A stretch of 64,000 nucleotides of DNA from Paenibacillus whitsoniae (GTDB taxonomy: Bacteria > Bacillota > Bacilli > Paenibacillales > NBRC-103111). Each line of letters starts with the position of its first letter. Position 1 is the stretch's first letter. Below the pieces are notes generated by a model. The model had not been told where the DNA came from. It was given only the letters and a program-made list of their open reading frames with translations, and did not search any database. Shown piece by piece: positions 33,264 through 42,717 of this stretch. The DNA lies in contig NZ_RXHU01000066.1 in NCBI RefSeq assembly GCF_003955665.1, positions 124,001 through 188,000 of the forward strand, in the 5' to 3' direction. Made by a program: the position numbers and the translations under genes.

Positions 33264-35122
33264 ATTCCATCAAACTTCCGCCTTATGTCAAACGGCTCTC
33301 CATCCGCTCCAAAATGGTATTAACGTTTCTGAGCGTCAGTATCGCCTCTGTGCTGCTACTGGCGTTTTTTTCGCATTATTATTACAGCCGCGCGATTAAA
33401 AAGGACTTTTTCAATATCTCGAATGAAGCCACGAACCGGCTCAATTATTTCCTCGACTATTACTTTAAGGAGTTTCAACGCTCTTCTTCCTCGCTGATCG
33501 AGAGCGACAAGGTGCAGGACTGGCTTGATGATCGGGATGGAGCGCGCGCCGACGTGGAAGACATTGAGCGGGAGCTTCGCCGCTACGTCGCGCTCAATTT
33601 CCCCGAGATTCAGAATATGTTTCTGGTCTCTCGCAACAAAGACGTCGTCTCCATCCGGCAATCCTACGTCGCCAATAACGATTACTCGTCCGAGCCGTGG
33701 TTCGGACAGCCGCTTTTGGACAAGCGGTCGATGATCCCGACGCATCTGGCGGATTATCCAGGCAGCGTGGGGGAAGGTGTGTTGTCGATTGTGCTGCCGA
33801 TTTTCAGCGTGGAGTCGACGGGGCTGATCGGCAATCTGGTGATCGACATCAACCTGACGGAGATTCATCAAGCATTCAGCCGCTCCAAACTCGGAGAGAC
33901 GGGGGATTTCTTCATTCTTTCCGATTACGACACGGTCGTGTACCACGCCAACCATCGATGGAACGGCCTTTCCCGCTCGCAGACGGATTTGAAGGAGCTA
34001 AGCCTGCCCGAGAATGAAGGCGCGACGATTCAACGTTTTCAAGGCACAGACTATTTGATAGCTCCCGTGGTGTCCGCAAGCACGCATTGGAAAATTGTAG
34101 CAATGGTGCCTTACGAGGAAATGGCCGGGGAATTACGTCTAGCCACCAACTCTTTGCTCGCCATTCTTGGGTTTATCGCGATTTTCATCCTGATCGCTGT
34201 GCCGATGCTGTCCGCCAGATTCGTGAAGCCGATCGTGACGCTCAAAAATCTGATGCGCCGGGTCGCCGGCGGCGATTTAAGCATCCGCGCAGAGCTGGTG
34301 CCGGGGCAGGACGAGTTCCAGCAGCTCAATCACAGCTTCAACATCATGGTGAGCCGGCTTGAAGATTTGTTCGAATCGAACATCGCGCTGAGCGTGAAGG
34401 AAGTGCAGTCGCAACTGCATCAGAAAGAGGCGCTGATCAAAGCGCTGCAAAATCAGATCAACCCGCACCTGCTGTACAACTCGCTCGGCATTATTAAAAG
34501 CATGGCCTATTTCGAGCAAATGCCGATGATTGAGCAGATGGCCGGAAACCTCGCCGACGTCTACCGGTACACTGCGCGATACAGCGGCCTCGAGACGACG
34601 CTCAAGGAAGAGATTACGCATCTGCGCAAGTATTTGGAGATTATTCATATTCGTTTTCCGAGTGAGTTTACCAGCCGGATTTATGTGAACGACAAATTTA
34701 TGACGTGTTCCGTGGTCAAACTGATTTTGCAGCCGATCCTGGAAAATGCCGTCAAATACGCGATCGAGCCGATGGAAGGCAAAGGGACGATTATCGTCAG
34801 CGCCTACGATGAGAAAGACGATTTGATTCTTGAAATTACCGATACAGGACCGGGCATCGGCAGCGAGAAGCTGCAAGACATCGAAGAACGGCTGCAGCTG
34901 ATTTCGGCGAATTACGTGGACAGCATCGACCACAGCGAGTCGCTCGGCATAACAAACGTGCATACACGGCTCGTGCTCAGATACGGGCCAGGGTATGGCA
35001 TCCGGCTTAATTCGTTTGAAGGCCGAGGTACGGTTGTCTCGATACGTGTACCGTTTCGCCCCGAATCCAACGTAAAATCTGTTCAGGTAGGCGATGCCCA
35101 ACTTCGTAAGATCGATTCATAA
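33260..35122 (+). CDS. sensor histidine kinase (YesM-like)
   Basis: A 620-residue membrane kinase. A first membrane helix lies near residues 18-37 (MVLTFLSVSIASVLLLAFFSHYYY). An extracellular Cache-like sensor follows (about 38-290, with DNVFLVSRN-like and LIGNLVIDINLTEIHQAF strands), then a second helix (LLAILGFIAIFILIAVPML), HAMP, and a His_kinase domain with phospho-acceptor His403 in NQINPHLLYNSL. The C-terminal ATPase domain has the N box ILENAVKYAI and EITDTGPGIG. It is translationally coupled to the response regulator. It probably detects an oligosaccharide or a loaded binding protein outside the cell. Confidence 0.94.
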   Translation: MNSIKLPPYVKRLSIRSKMVLTFLSVSIASVLLLAFFSHYYYSRAIKKDFFNISNEATNRLNYFLDYYFKEFQRSSSSLIESDKVQDWLDDRDGARADVEDIERELRRYVALNFPEIQNMFLVSRNKDVVSIRQSYVANNDYSSEPWFGQPLLDKRSMIPTHLADYPGSVGEGVLSIVLPIFSVESTGLIGNLVIDINLTEIHQAFSRSKLGETGDFFILSDYDTVVYHANHRWNGLSRSQTDLKELSLPENEGATIQRFQGTDYLIAPVVSASTHWKIVAMVPYEEMAGELRLATNSLLAILGFIAIFILIAVPMLSARFVKPIVTLKNLMRRVAGGDLSIRAELVPGQDEFQQLNHSFNIMVSRLEDLFESNIALSVKEVQSQLHQKEALIKALQNQINPHLLYNSLGIIKSMAYFEQMPMIEQMAGNLADVYRYTARYSGLETTLKEEITHLRKYLEIIHIRFPSEFTSRIYVNDKFMTCSVVKLILQPILENAVKYAIEPMEGKGTIIVSAYDEKDDLILEITDTGPGIGSEKLQDIEERLQLISANYVDSIDHSESLGITNVHTRLVLRYGPGYGIRLNSFEGRGTVVSIRVPFRPESNVKSVQVGDAQLRKIDS

Positions 35123-35162
35123 ATTGTAATTCTGGGTAAGGAAATCGTGCCGTCCATCCCCC

Positions 35163-35168
35163 TATAAT
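35163..35168 (+). promoter_or_regulatory. -10 box ahead of the solute-binding protein gene
   Basis: Perfect TATAAT 45 bases before the TTG start; no good -35 box is seen 17 bases upstream, so activator dependence (for example on the upstream AraC-type response regulator) is plausible. Confidence 0.45.
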
Positions 35169-35212
35169 TAGGGTATAGCACAGACATGAAGGATACGAAG
35201 GGGGAAACAGAA

Positions 35213-36769
35213 TTGAAAAAGTGGCTTTCCATCTCGTTAAGCGTCCTGATCTCATCAGGCGTCCTCGCCGGCTGTTCTTCGGACAATTCCAAAGACAATC
35301 CAGCGAGTTCCCCGTCAGGCACCGCTTCGGCAACGGCACAACCGACAGCGGCTGCACAAGATGACATGAAGGAAAAACTTGAACTTAACATCATGACCAT
35401 CTCTTACGAAGGCGGCGGTTGGCCGGCGAACAATTCGATGATCGATTACTTGAACAAGAAGTTCAATATCGACCTCAAGTTTCAGTGGATTTCCCAAGAC
35501 AATTACAAAGAGAAATTAAACGTGCTCGCCGCTTCCGGGGAATTTCCGGATTCGTTCCTGCTGCTCAAAGAGGACTTTCTGAAATGGCGGGACAAAGGTA
35601 TTTTCCTGGATGTGAAGCCACTGCTAAGCAAATATCCGAACCTGGCGAAAAATCTTGGCGGGGAAGAGCAGCTGCAATTCATGAGTCCAAAAGGCAAATA
35701 TTACAGCTTCCCGTATTACCAAATCGAAACGCAGACGTCCTTCGGCATCCGGAAAGATTGGCTGGATAAGCTGAGCCTGAAAATGCCGACCAACCTGGAT
35801 GAATTCTATCAGGTATCGAAAGCATTCGCCACACAGGATCCGGATGGCAACGGCAAAAACGATACGTACGGCTTCTCGGCGTCGCTCGTTGCTAATAAGA
35901 CCGACTTCAAGCACGTCGATCCGATCAAAGCGGCGTTCGGCCTGGTGGACAACTGGGGCCTCAAGGACGGCAAGCTGATCTCCTGGCATACGCAAAACAA
36001 GGAGTTGAAAGACTTTGCCGCTTATATGAACAAAGCGTATACCGAAGGCGTGCTGGACAAAGATTTTGCAATCAACAAGGTCAAAGATCCGCAGGATAAA
36101 TACGAAGCCGGCAAAGTCGGCATCGACGATGTCGTCCCGAATGTCTTCTACCAGACGCTCGTCCCGAACTTGAAAAAAGTCGATCCGAAAGCAGAAACAG
36201 TGCAGCTGCTGCCGCCGAAAGGCCCGACAGGTCTGCAAGGCACGTCGACAAACGCGATCACGCAGCGGATCGTCATTAACGCCAAAATCGATGCGAAGAA
36301 ACAAGATCGTCTGCTGAAGCTGTTCGATTACCTGATGTCGGATGAGGGCAATACGCTTTCCAAAAACGGCATCGAGGGCACGCATTACAAAAAGAACGGC
36401 GATTCGTACGAGAAGCTCCCGGCGTTCGATCAAGACCGTCCGATGCTGATCTCCGCCTGGTATTTGCGCAGATTCGATCTCAACACACAAATTCGGCTAT
36501 GGGACGATAAGACGATGGTCGACAATGTAAACCAATGGTTCAAAAACAGTGAACCGTTCAAATGGCCAAATCTGGCGGCAGGACTTGAATCAACGACAGA
36601 TACGAAGAACGGCGTCACGATCGATCAGAAGTTTATGACTACCTTGATCAAAGTGATTATGGGCGAACAGCCGCTTGATGCGATCGACGCTGCGGTTGAG
36701 CAGTGGAAGAAAGACGGCGGCGATCAGATTACGAAGGAATACAACGACGCGTACCTGCAGTCCAAATAA
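35213..36769 (+). CDS. extracellular solute-binding lipoprotein (locus 2)
   Basis: Surface receptor of 518 residues. Lipobox VLAGC with Cys21, then a Ser/Thr/Ala/Pro-rich linker. The TTG start has AAGGGGG at good distance; an earlier ATG lacks a site. FPYYQIETQTSFGIRKDWLDKLSLKMPTNLDEFY is typical of the LipO/YtcQ group that serves LplB/LplC permeases. It is not closely similar to the two DUF3502-type receptors of locus 1. Follows the kinase gene and precedes two permeases. Ligand presumably a sulfated oligosaccharide, by context. Confidence 0.92.
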   Translation: MKKWLSISLSVLISSGVLAGCSSDNSKDNPASSPSGTASATAQPTAAAQDDMKEKLELNIMTISYEGGGWPANNSMIDYLNKKFNIDLKFQWISQDNYKEKLNVLAASGEFPDSFLLLKEDFLKWRDKGIFLDVKPLLSKYPNLAKNLGGEEQLQFMSPKGKYYSFPYYQIETQTSFGIRKDWLDKLSLKMPTNLDEFYQVSKAFATQDPDGNGKNDTYGFSASLVANKTDFKHVDPIKAAFGLVDNWGLKDGKLISWHTQNKELKDFAAYMNKAYTEGVLDKDFAINKVKDPQDKYEAGKVGIDDVVPNVFYQTLVPNLKKVDPKAETVQLLPPKGPTGLQGTSTNAITQRIVINAKIDAKKQDRLLKLFDYLMSDEGNTLSKNGIEGTHYKKNGDSYEKLPAFDQDRPMLISAWYLRRFDLNTQIRLWDDKTMVDNVNQWFKNSEPFKWPNLAAGLESTTDTKNGVTIDQKFMTTLIKVIMGEQPLDAIDAAVEQWKKDGGDQITKEYNDAYLQSK

Positions 36770-36847
36770 TAGCAAGGAATGCGGAGGCCTTGCAGCGTCA
36801 AGGCCTCTTCGTTATTGGCTCGGAGCTTGAGGGAGGGGGAAAGCAAG

Positions 36848-37810
36848 ATGAGAATCAGCAAAGAAGCGACATCGCCTGCGCCAAAGATGCTTCCCGAGGG
36901 CGCGAGAAGCCGCCGCCCGCTGCAGTGGAAACGTGGAATTCCGATGTATCTGATGATTTTGCCGGGCTTACTATTTTTCGTCATCTTCAAATACGTTCCG
37001 ATGGGCGGGCTCGTGATCGCCTTTCAGGAATACGATCCGTTTGACGGCTTCCTGCACAGCGCTTGGATCGGATTCGACAATTTTCAACGGCTGTTCACCG
37101 ATCCGGATTTCTGGACGCTGCTGCGCAATACGATCCTGTTAAGCGGACTGAACCTGTTCCTGTTCTTCCCGGCGCCGATCTTGTTCGCCATTCTGCTCAA
37201 TGAGGTCGGCAGAGCCTGGTTCCGCAGAACGGTGCAGACGATCATTTATTTGCCGCACTTTCTATCCTGGGTGATCGTCGTCAGCATCACCGTCGTACTG
37301 TTCGCGACGCAGGAAGGCGGGATTAACAAACTGCTCGACAGCTGGGGATTCGCCCGCATCGAGCTGCTGACCAACGCAGATTACTTCCGCTTCCTCTATG
37401 TCAGTCAGAACATTTGGAAAGAGACCGGGTGGAACGCCATCATTTTCCTGGCGGCGCTAGCAGCCGTCGATCCGACGCTTTATGAAGCTGCGGTCGTGGA
37501 CGGCGCCAACCGCTGGAAGCAGGTATGGCACATCACATTGCCTGCTTTGAAATCGACGATTGTCATTCTGTTTATTTTGCGGCTCGGTCAAGTGATGGAG
37601 CTCGGTTTCGAGCATGTGCTGCTGCTGCAAAATCCGGTGAACCTCGAGGTGGCCGATGTGTTTGACACGTATGTATACCGCAACGGGGTCCTACAGGGCA
37701 ATTTCAGCTATTCGACGGCTGTAGGCATTTTCAAATCGGCGATTGGGTTGATCTTGATTCTGCTCGCCAACCGGCTTGCCAAAGCATTTGGCCAGGAAGG
37801 GGTGTACTAG
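36848..37810 (+). CDS. sugar ABC transporter permease, LplB type (locus 2)
   Basis: A 320-residue membrane protein with about six hydrophobic segments, a longer charged N-terminus than its locus 1 counterpart (KEATSPAPKMLPEGARSRRPLQWKRG), YVPMGGLVIAFQEYDPFDGF, and EAA loop TLYEAAVVDGANRWKQVWHITLP. The ATG is chosen for GGGAGGGGGAAAG just upstream. Pairs with the LplC-type permease that starts one base after its stop. No dedicated ATPase. Confidence 0.93.
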   Translation: MRISKEATSPAPKMLPEGARSRRPLQWKRGIPMYLMILPGLLFFVIFKYVPMGGLVIAFQEYDPFDGFLHSAWIGFDNFQRLFTDPDFWTLLRNTILLSGLNLFLFFPAPILFAILLNEVGRAWFRRTVQTIIYLPHFLSWVIVVSITVVLFATQEGGINKLLDSWGFARIELLTNADYFRFLYVSQNIWKETGWNAIIFLAALAAVDPTLYEAAVVDGANRWKQVWHITLPALKSTIVILFILRLGQVMELGFEHVLLLQNPVNLEVADVFDTYVYRNGVLQGNFSYSTAVGIFKSAIGLILILLANRLAKAFGQEGVY

Positions 37811-37811
37811 C

Positions 37812-38681
37812 ATGAGAGCTTATGACGCGCGCGGTCGTGACCCGGTTTTCAAGGTAGTGACGAACGGTTTGCTGGTGCTGAGCCTGATCTTGGTGCTGTT
37901 CCCCTTTCTGTATGTGGTGATGACGTCGTTTGCGCCGAGGGAAGAAATTTTAACACGGGGCTTCTTCATCATTCCTCATGATTTTACGCTAAATGCCTAC
38001 GGTTTTCTGATGAGCAGCGTGCAATTTGTAACCGCATTCAAAAATGCTGTGATCATCACCGTGTTTGGGACAATCGTCAACATGATGCTAACCTCCCTGA
38101 TGGCATACGGGCTGTCCAAGACGTGGTTGAAAGGCCGCCGGGTGCTGAACTTCATGGTGCTGTTCACGATGCTGTTCAGCGGGGGCATCATTCCGACGTA
38201 TCTCGTGGTCAAAAGCCTGCATCTCATCAACAGCTTTTGGTCGCTGTTCCTGACCGGCGCGATCGCTCCGTTTCATCTGATTGTGCTGCGCAGCTTTTTT
38301 CAGAACATTCCGCAGGAGCTGGAAGAATCGGCGCGCATCGACGGCTGCGGCGAACTGCGTTTGTTCTGGCGGATCATTTTGCCGCTGTCCTTGCCGGCGA
38401 TTGCGACGTTCACGCTATTTTATGCGGTACAGAACTGGAATTCCTACTTCAATGCCGTGCTTTATTTGAACGATTCGGACAAATGGCCCTTGCAAGTGTT
38501 CTTGCGTCAGATGATGAACGAAACGAACAACAGTTTGGAAAGCATGACGACGGAATTTCAGTACAGCCCGGCGGTCAAGATGGCGGCGATCGTGCTGACG
38601 GCGCTGCCGCTGCTGGCGGTGTATCCGTTTTTGCAGAAATATTTTAATAAAGGCATGCTGATGGGCTCTGTCAAGGGTTAA
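37812..38681 (+). CDS. sugar ABC transporter permease, LplC/YtcP type (locus 2)
   Basis: A 289-residue membrane protein with EAA loop ELEESARIDGCGELRLFWRIILP and the usual C-terminal FNKGMLMGSVKG. It begins one base after the first permease stop, using GGAAGGGG inside that gene as ribosome site, so the two subunits are made together. Completes the importer with the lipoprotein and presumably an MsmX-like ATPase encoded elsewhere. Confidence 0.93.
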   Translation: MRAYDARGRDPVFKVVTNGLLVLSLILVLFPFLYVVMTSFAPREEILTRGFFIIPHDFTLNAYGFLMSSVQFVTAFKNAVIITVFGTIVNMMLTSLMAYGLSKTWLKGRRVLNFMVLFTMLFSGGIIPTYLVVKSLHLINSFWSLFLTGAIAPFHLIVLRSFFQNIPQELEESARIDGCGELRLFWRIILPLSLPAIATFTLFYAVQNWNSYFNAVLYLNDSDKWPLQVFLRQMMNETNNSLESMTTEFQYSPAVKMAAIVLTALPLLAVYPFLQKYFNKGMLMGSVKG

Positions 38682-38706
38682 AACAGGTGAAAAGGTGGCG
38701 TACCGG

Positions 38707-40845
38707 ATGGCAATTGGACATGATTATGTGGAGAAAGTATACGCAGGCTGGCTGGCGAAAGTGATCGGCGTCCGTCACGGCGGCTTGATCGAGAATTGGA
38801 CATATGAGCGCATCGAACGTACGTTTGGCGAGATCACGGAATACCTGCACGAGTTTATCAACTTTGCGGCGGATGACGATACGAATGGACCGATTTTCTT
38901 TCTGCGGGCGCTCGAAGACTACGTATGTTCACGTGAAATTACAGCGGAGCAAATGGGCCTGACCTGGCTGAACTATGCGCCGGACGGGCACGGCTTCTAT
39001 TGGTGGGGCGGATACGGCAAATCCACGGAACATACGGCTTATATGAATTTGAAAAATGGGATCATGGCGCCTAGATCAGGTTCTATCGCGCAAAATGGCG
39101 TGGCCGTAGCCGAGCAGATCGGCGGGCAAATTTTCATCGATGTGTGGGGACTCGTCGCACCGGGCAATCCGGAGCTGGCCGTTCATCTCGCGGAGAAAAT
39201 TGCGTCCGTCTCACACGACGGCAACGGCAAATACGGCGGCATGTTCATCGCCGCATGCATTGCGGCGGCTTTCGAGGAGCGGGACATCGAACGCATCATC
39301 GACATCGGGCTGGGCTATATTCCGAAGGAGTGCGAATATGCGCAAGTGACGCGCGATGTGATCCGCTTTTATCACGAGCATCCGTCGAACTGGCGCGACG
39401 CGTTCCACTACGTGAAGGCGCATTACGGCTACGATCAGTATCCGGGGCATTGCCACATTATTCCAAACTCGGCTGTGATGATTCTTTCCTTGCTGTACGG
39501 GGAAGGCGACTTCTCGCGGACGATTAACATTTGCAACATGTGCGGCTGGGATACGGATTGTAATGTGGCCAATGTTGCAACGATTATGGGCGTGCGCGGC
39601 GGCATCGATTGCATCGATACGAAATGGCGCAAGCCGATCAACGATTTTCTGTGCTGCTCCAGTGTGATCGGGTCGTTGAACATCCTCGACATCCCGTGGT
39701 GTGCGACGTACATCGCGAAGCTGGGCTACCGATTGGCGGGCGAGGAGGTGCCGGCGCGTTGGGCAGGTATATTCGCAGATGAGCGGCTGTCGTATCATTT
39801 CGAATACCCGGGATCGACGCATGCGTTCCGGATGGCGCATACGGATAACTTGCCGGTGACGGGATATATGGACAATGAAGCGGGTGTTTCGGCAACCGGC
39901 AGCCGTTCGTTGAAGGTGCATTTCAACAATGTGCAGGGCGGGTGTGCGTATCGCATTTACCAGCAGACGTATTATCGGCCTGCGGATTTTAACGATAGTC
40001 GGTACGATCCGAGCTTCTCGCCGATTTTGTATCCGGGTCAGCGGGTTGAAGCGACGATTCAGCATCCGGGTCCGGCCGGTCAGCGCGTGTTGGCGCGGTT
40101 GTTTGTGTGGGACAGCAATGGGGACGCGTTTCATTACGGCGCTGTGGTGCAGCTTGCCGCCGGTGAGTGGACGAAGCTTGCGTATGACATTCCTCCCCTT
40201 TCCGGGGCATGCATCGAACATGCAGGCATCGAGCTCATCCCGATGGACGGAAAAAACGCCAAAGGCCCAAGCCTCGTCTGCTATGTCGATCACGTTGCGT
40301 TCAGTGGGAAACCGTCGTATGAGGTGGATTTTGCCCAGGAACGATTGGAAAAATGGAACGGTCTCCACGTCGAAGTCAGCCAGCTGACCTACTTGCGCGG
40401 CATCTGGACGCTGGAGGGCGGCGAGCTGAGCGGCAGCTACTACGGGGAGCCTGCGGAGGCGTACACCGGTGCGCTGGACTGGCGCGACTATCAGTTTGAA
40501 ACTGTCATCGTGCCGAAGCTTGGCGAGCATCATCGCGTGAATTTCCGCGTACAGGGCGGCATCCGTTCGTATGCGGTCGGCTTTGCGCCGGGGGGCAAGC
40601 TCGCGCTTTATAAGAATGACAACGGCTATGTGAAGCTGGCCGAAGCAGCTTGCGCTTGGGAATTGGATGTGCCGGCGGTGGTGGCGATTAAGGCGGTGGG
40701 GAACACGTTCATGGTTTCTGTCGATGGCGTGTCGCTGCTCGATGCGGTGGACGACGATCGCCCTTACTTGACCGGCATGATCGGCTTCTCGAACAGTGAA
40801 GGAAGTCACACGCATTATCGGCGGTTTTCATTAACATCGCTGTAA
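38707..40845 (+). CDS. ADP-ribosylglycohydrolase-fold protein with C-terminal lectin-like domain
   Basis: About 712 residues, cytoplasmic. The N-terminal 350 residues are an ADP-ribosylglycohydrolase (DraG) fold: VYAGWLAKVIGVRHG, the metal-binding ADDDTNGPIFFLRALE, and CGWDTDCNVANVATIMGVRGG. A middle beta-sandwich (about 360-540) and a LamG/DUF1080-like C-terminal domain (WRDYQFETVIVPKLGEHHRVNFRVQGG, VSVDGVSLLDAVDDDRPYLTGMIGFSN) follow. Starts at 38707 (ATG, AAGGTGG upstream) and 38695 (GTG) are both possible. Its place between sugar permeases and a sulfatase suggests action on an N- or O-glycosidic bond of the imported glycan rather than on ADP-ribosylated protein; this is inference. Confidence 0.88.
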   Translation: MAIGHDYVEKVYAGWLAKVIGVRHGGLIENWTYERIERTFGEITEYLHEFINFAADDDTNGPIFFLRALEDYVCSREITAEQMGLTWLNYAPDGHGFYWWGGYGKSTEHTAYMNLKNGIMAPRSGSIAQNGVAVAEQIGGQIFIDVWGLVAPGNPELAVHLAEKIASVSHDGNGKYGGMFIAACIAAAFEERDIERIIDIGLGYIPKECEYAQVTRDVIRFYHEHPSNWRDAFHYVKAHYGYDQYPGHCHIIPNSAVMILSLLYGEGDFSRTINICNMCGWDTDCNVANVATIMGVRGGIDCIDTKWRKPINDFLCCSSVIGSLNILDIPWCATYIAKLGYRLAGEEVPARWAGIFADERLSYHFEYPGSTHAFRMAHTDNLPVTGYMDNEAGVSATGSRSLKVHFNNVQGGCAYRIYQQTYYRPADFNDSRYDPSFSPILYPGQRVEATIQHPGPAGQRVLARLFVWDSNGDAFHYGAVVQLAAGEWTKLAYDIPPLSGACIEHAGIELIPMDGKNAKGPSLVCYVDHVAFSGKPSYEVDFAQERLEKWNGLHVEVSQLTYLRGIWTLEGGELSGSYYGEPAEAYTGALDWRDYQFETVIVPKLGEHHRVNFRVQGGIRSYAVGFAPGGKLALYKNDNGYVKLAEAACAWELDVPAVVAIKAVGNTFMVSVDGVSLLDAVDDDRPYLTGMIGFSNSEGSHTHYRRFSLTSL

Positions 40846-40872
40846 GCTTAAGCTGGAAAGGAGCTGTGCAAC

Positions 40873-42438
40873 ATGAGCAAACCGAATATTGTTGTTATTT
40901 GCAGTGATCAGCATCATCCCGCTATTACCGGCTACCGCGGGCACCCGTTCATCGAGACGCCGAATCTCGATCAATTGGCGGCTGCAGGCACGTATTTCAG
41001 CAGCGCATACAGCAATTGTCCCGTGTGCACGCCGAGCCGCATGAGCTTTGTCACCGGCAAATATCCGCACCAGATCGACAGCTGGTTTCTCGGCTGCCCG
41101 CTCGACCGTGAGGAAATGACGTGGGCGCGCAAGCTGGATCAGGCGGGTATTCCGACCGCGATGTTTGGCAAGATGGACTTTTGCGGGGACTATCAGGACG
41201 GTGGCTTTACGGAGTATAAAATCATTAAAAAACGCCCGGCATTCAAGCCGTACCCGCGTAAGACGCCGCTGTATTCGCGGCTGGAAGGACATGTCCGCGC
41301 GGATAAGCGGAACCATATTGTTAACGCCGGCGTTCGCGAAGACGTTGTGACGGATGGAGATACCGGGTATAACAAGGATCTCGGGTTCTATGATCACGAT
41401 CGGGTCGTTACGGAGTGGGCGATCGATTATTTGAAGCGGCGGGGCGCGGAAGCGGAGGGAGCGGGCGACAAGGACAGCGATGGACAGCCTTGGGCGATGT
41501 ATGTCGGGCTGATGTTCCCGCATTGGCCGTATAAGGTGCCCCAGGCTTACTATGATAAGTATTTCCCGGATCGCGTCGTGCTGCCGCATGATGCGAAGTT
41601 CCCGAACGACGGGCTGCATCCGCAGGTGCGGAATATGCAAAATGCGCTCGGCCTCGGTGAAATTACCGAGGACCAGTTGAGGAACGTGATCGCGACGTAC
41701 TACGGCATGATCACGGCGCTGGACGACAACATCGGCCGCATTATCGCCGAGCTCAAAGCGCAAAATCTGTACGATAACACGTATATCGTCTACATGTCTG
41801 ACCACGGCGAGAACCTCGGCGAGCATGGGCTTTTCTATAAGCAGTGCAGCTACGAGGCATCGGTCGGCGTGCCGCTGATCGTAAAGGGGCCGGGGCTGCC
41901 GGCCGGTCAGCGAATTGAACTGCCCGTGAGCCTCGTCGATCTGTATCCGACGCTGATGGACATTGCCGGGCTGGAGACAGAAGCGGACCGCCCGGGCAAC
42001 AGCTGGCTGCCGCTGATCCGCGGGGAGCAGCAAGCGGGACGAGGCGCGTATGCCTTCTCCGAGTATCACGGTAATTTTTTCAAGCAGGACTGGTATATGC
42101 TCGTGGAGGATGGCTTCAAATACACGTACTACGTCAACGATCGGCCGTCGCTGTTCAATTTGCGGGATGATCCGCAGGAGATGCGCGATTTGGCGCAGAT
42201 GAAGGAGTACCGCGAACTGCTTGCAAGTTTTGAAGCGCAGCTGCGTGAGATTGTCGATCCCGAGGCAGTCTCGCTCCGGGCAAAAAGCCAGCTCGGCCTC
42301 ATCGGGCCGAACGGTGAGGACTATACGCTGACGATGACCGATCCGCAATGCAAGGAACTGATCAAGCAAGGCGTGTTCGAAGATGAGCTGGAATTCCCGA
42401 AATGGGAGGGGCCTCCGGGCATCTTGATCAAAGAATGA
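40873..42438 (+). CDS. sulfatase 2 (type I, formylglycine-dependent)
   Basis: Sulfate-ester hydrolase of 521 residues without signal peptide. NIVVICSDQHHPAITGYRGHPFIETPNLDQLA gives the metal Asp. Cys52 in C-T-P-S-R with FVTGKYPHQ is the canonical formylglycine site. YIVYMSDHGENLGEHGLFYKQCSYEASVGVPLIVKGPG carries the conserved DHG and the later substrate-binding Lys. Good site GGAAAGGAGC. Last gene of the locus, closed by a terminator. Two different cytoplasmic sulfatases imply at least two sulfate positions, or two sulfated sugars, in the substrate. Confidence 0.94.
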   Translation: MSKPNIVVICSDQHHPAITGYRGHPFIETPNLDQLAAAGTYFSSAYSNCPVCTPSRMSFVTGKYPHQIDSWFLGCPLDREEMTWARKLDQAGIPTAMFGKMDFCGDYQDGGFTEYKIIKKRPAFKPYPRKTPLYSRLEGHVRADKRNHIVNAGVREDVVTDGDTGYNKDLGFYDHDRVVTEWAIDYLKRRGAEAEGAGDKDSDGQPWAMYVGLMFPHWPYKVPQAYYDKYFPDRVVLPHDAKFPNDGLHPQVRNMQNALGLGEITEDQLRNVIATYYGMITALDDNIGRIIAELKAQNLYDNTYIVYMSDHGENLGEHGLFYKQCSYEASVGVPLIVKGPGLPAGQRIELPVSLVDLYPTLMDIAGLETEADRPGNSWLPLIRGEQQAGRGAYAFSEYHGNFFKQDWYMLVEDGFKYTYYVNDRPSLFNLRDDPQEMRDLAQMKEYRELLASFEAQLREIVDPEAVSLRAKSQLGLIGPNGEDYTLTMTDPQCKELIKQGVFEDELEFPKWEGPPGILIKE

Positions 42439-42442
42439 TCGT

Positions 42443-42481
42443 AAATCCGCTTTGGCCGATGGGGCCGGGGCGGATTTTTTT
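42443..42481 (+). terminator. rho-independent terminator of the sulfatase locus
   Basis: AAATCCGC pairs with GCGGATTT, with an inner GGCC pairing, followed by TTTT. Confidence 0.88.
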
Positions 42482-42607
42482 GGCTGGGTAAAGGCAAGCA
42501 GAGCTTGGCAGCGGAAAGATGTGCTCGGCGGTGGAGCGTTATGGTCGGAAACTCCACAAAATTGCAATCTTGCATGGTCGATCATACGTGAACCCCCCTT
42601 TCAGACG

Positions 42608-42683
42608 TGTAACGGTTACGATAGCGCCTATTTCGCAAAAAACGCGCAATCCCAACATGTAACGGTTACAGAGGAGGCTATTT
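42608..42683 (+). repeat. TAACGGTT intergenic repeat, two forward units
   Basis: TGTAACGGTTAC followed by seven or eight bases and CTATTT, at 42608-42633 and 42658-42683, 50 bases apart. Confidence 0.7.
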
Positions 42684-42717
42684 AGCCTAAACTGCTCGGA
42701 AATCGGTGCAATTTGGG

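Noticed and set aside
39211-40815. 534-codon open frame on the minus strand opposite the ADP-ribosylglycohydrolase-fold gene
   Set aside because: Antisense shadow of a gene with recognisable motifs; no ribosome site and no recognisable protein features.
40831-42585. 584-codon open frame on the minus strand opposite the second sulfatase
   Set aside because: It mirrors a gene with clear sulfatase motifs; the translation is Arg/His/Leu-rich without domain features, as expected for antisense frames in GC-rich genes.
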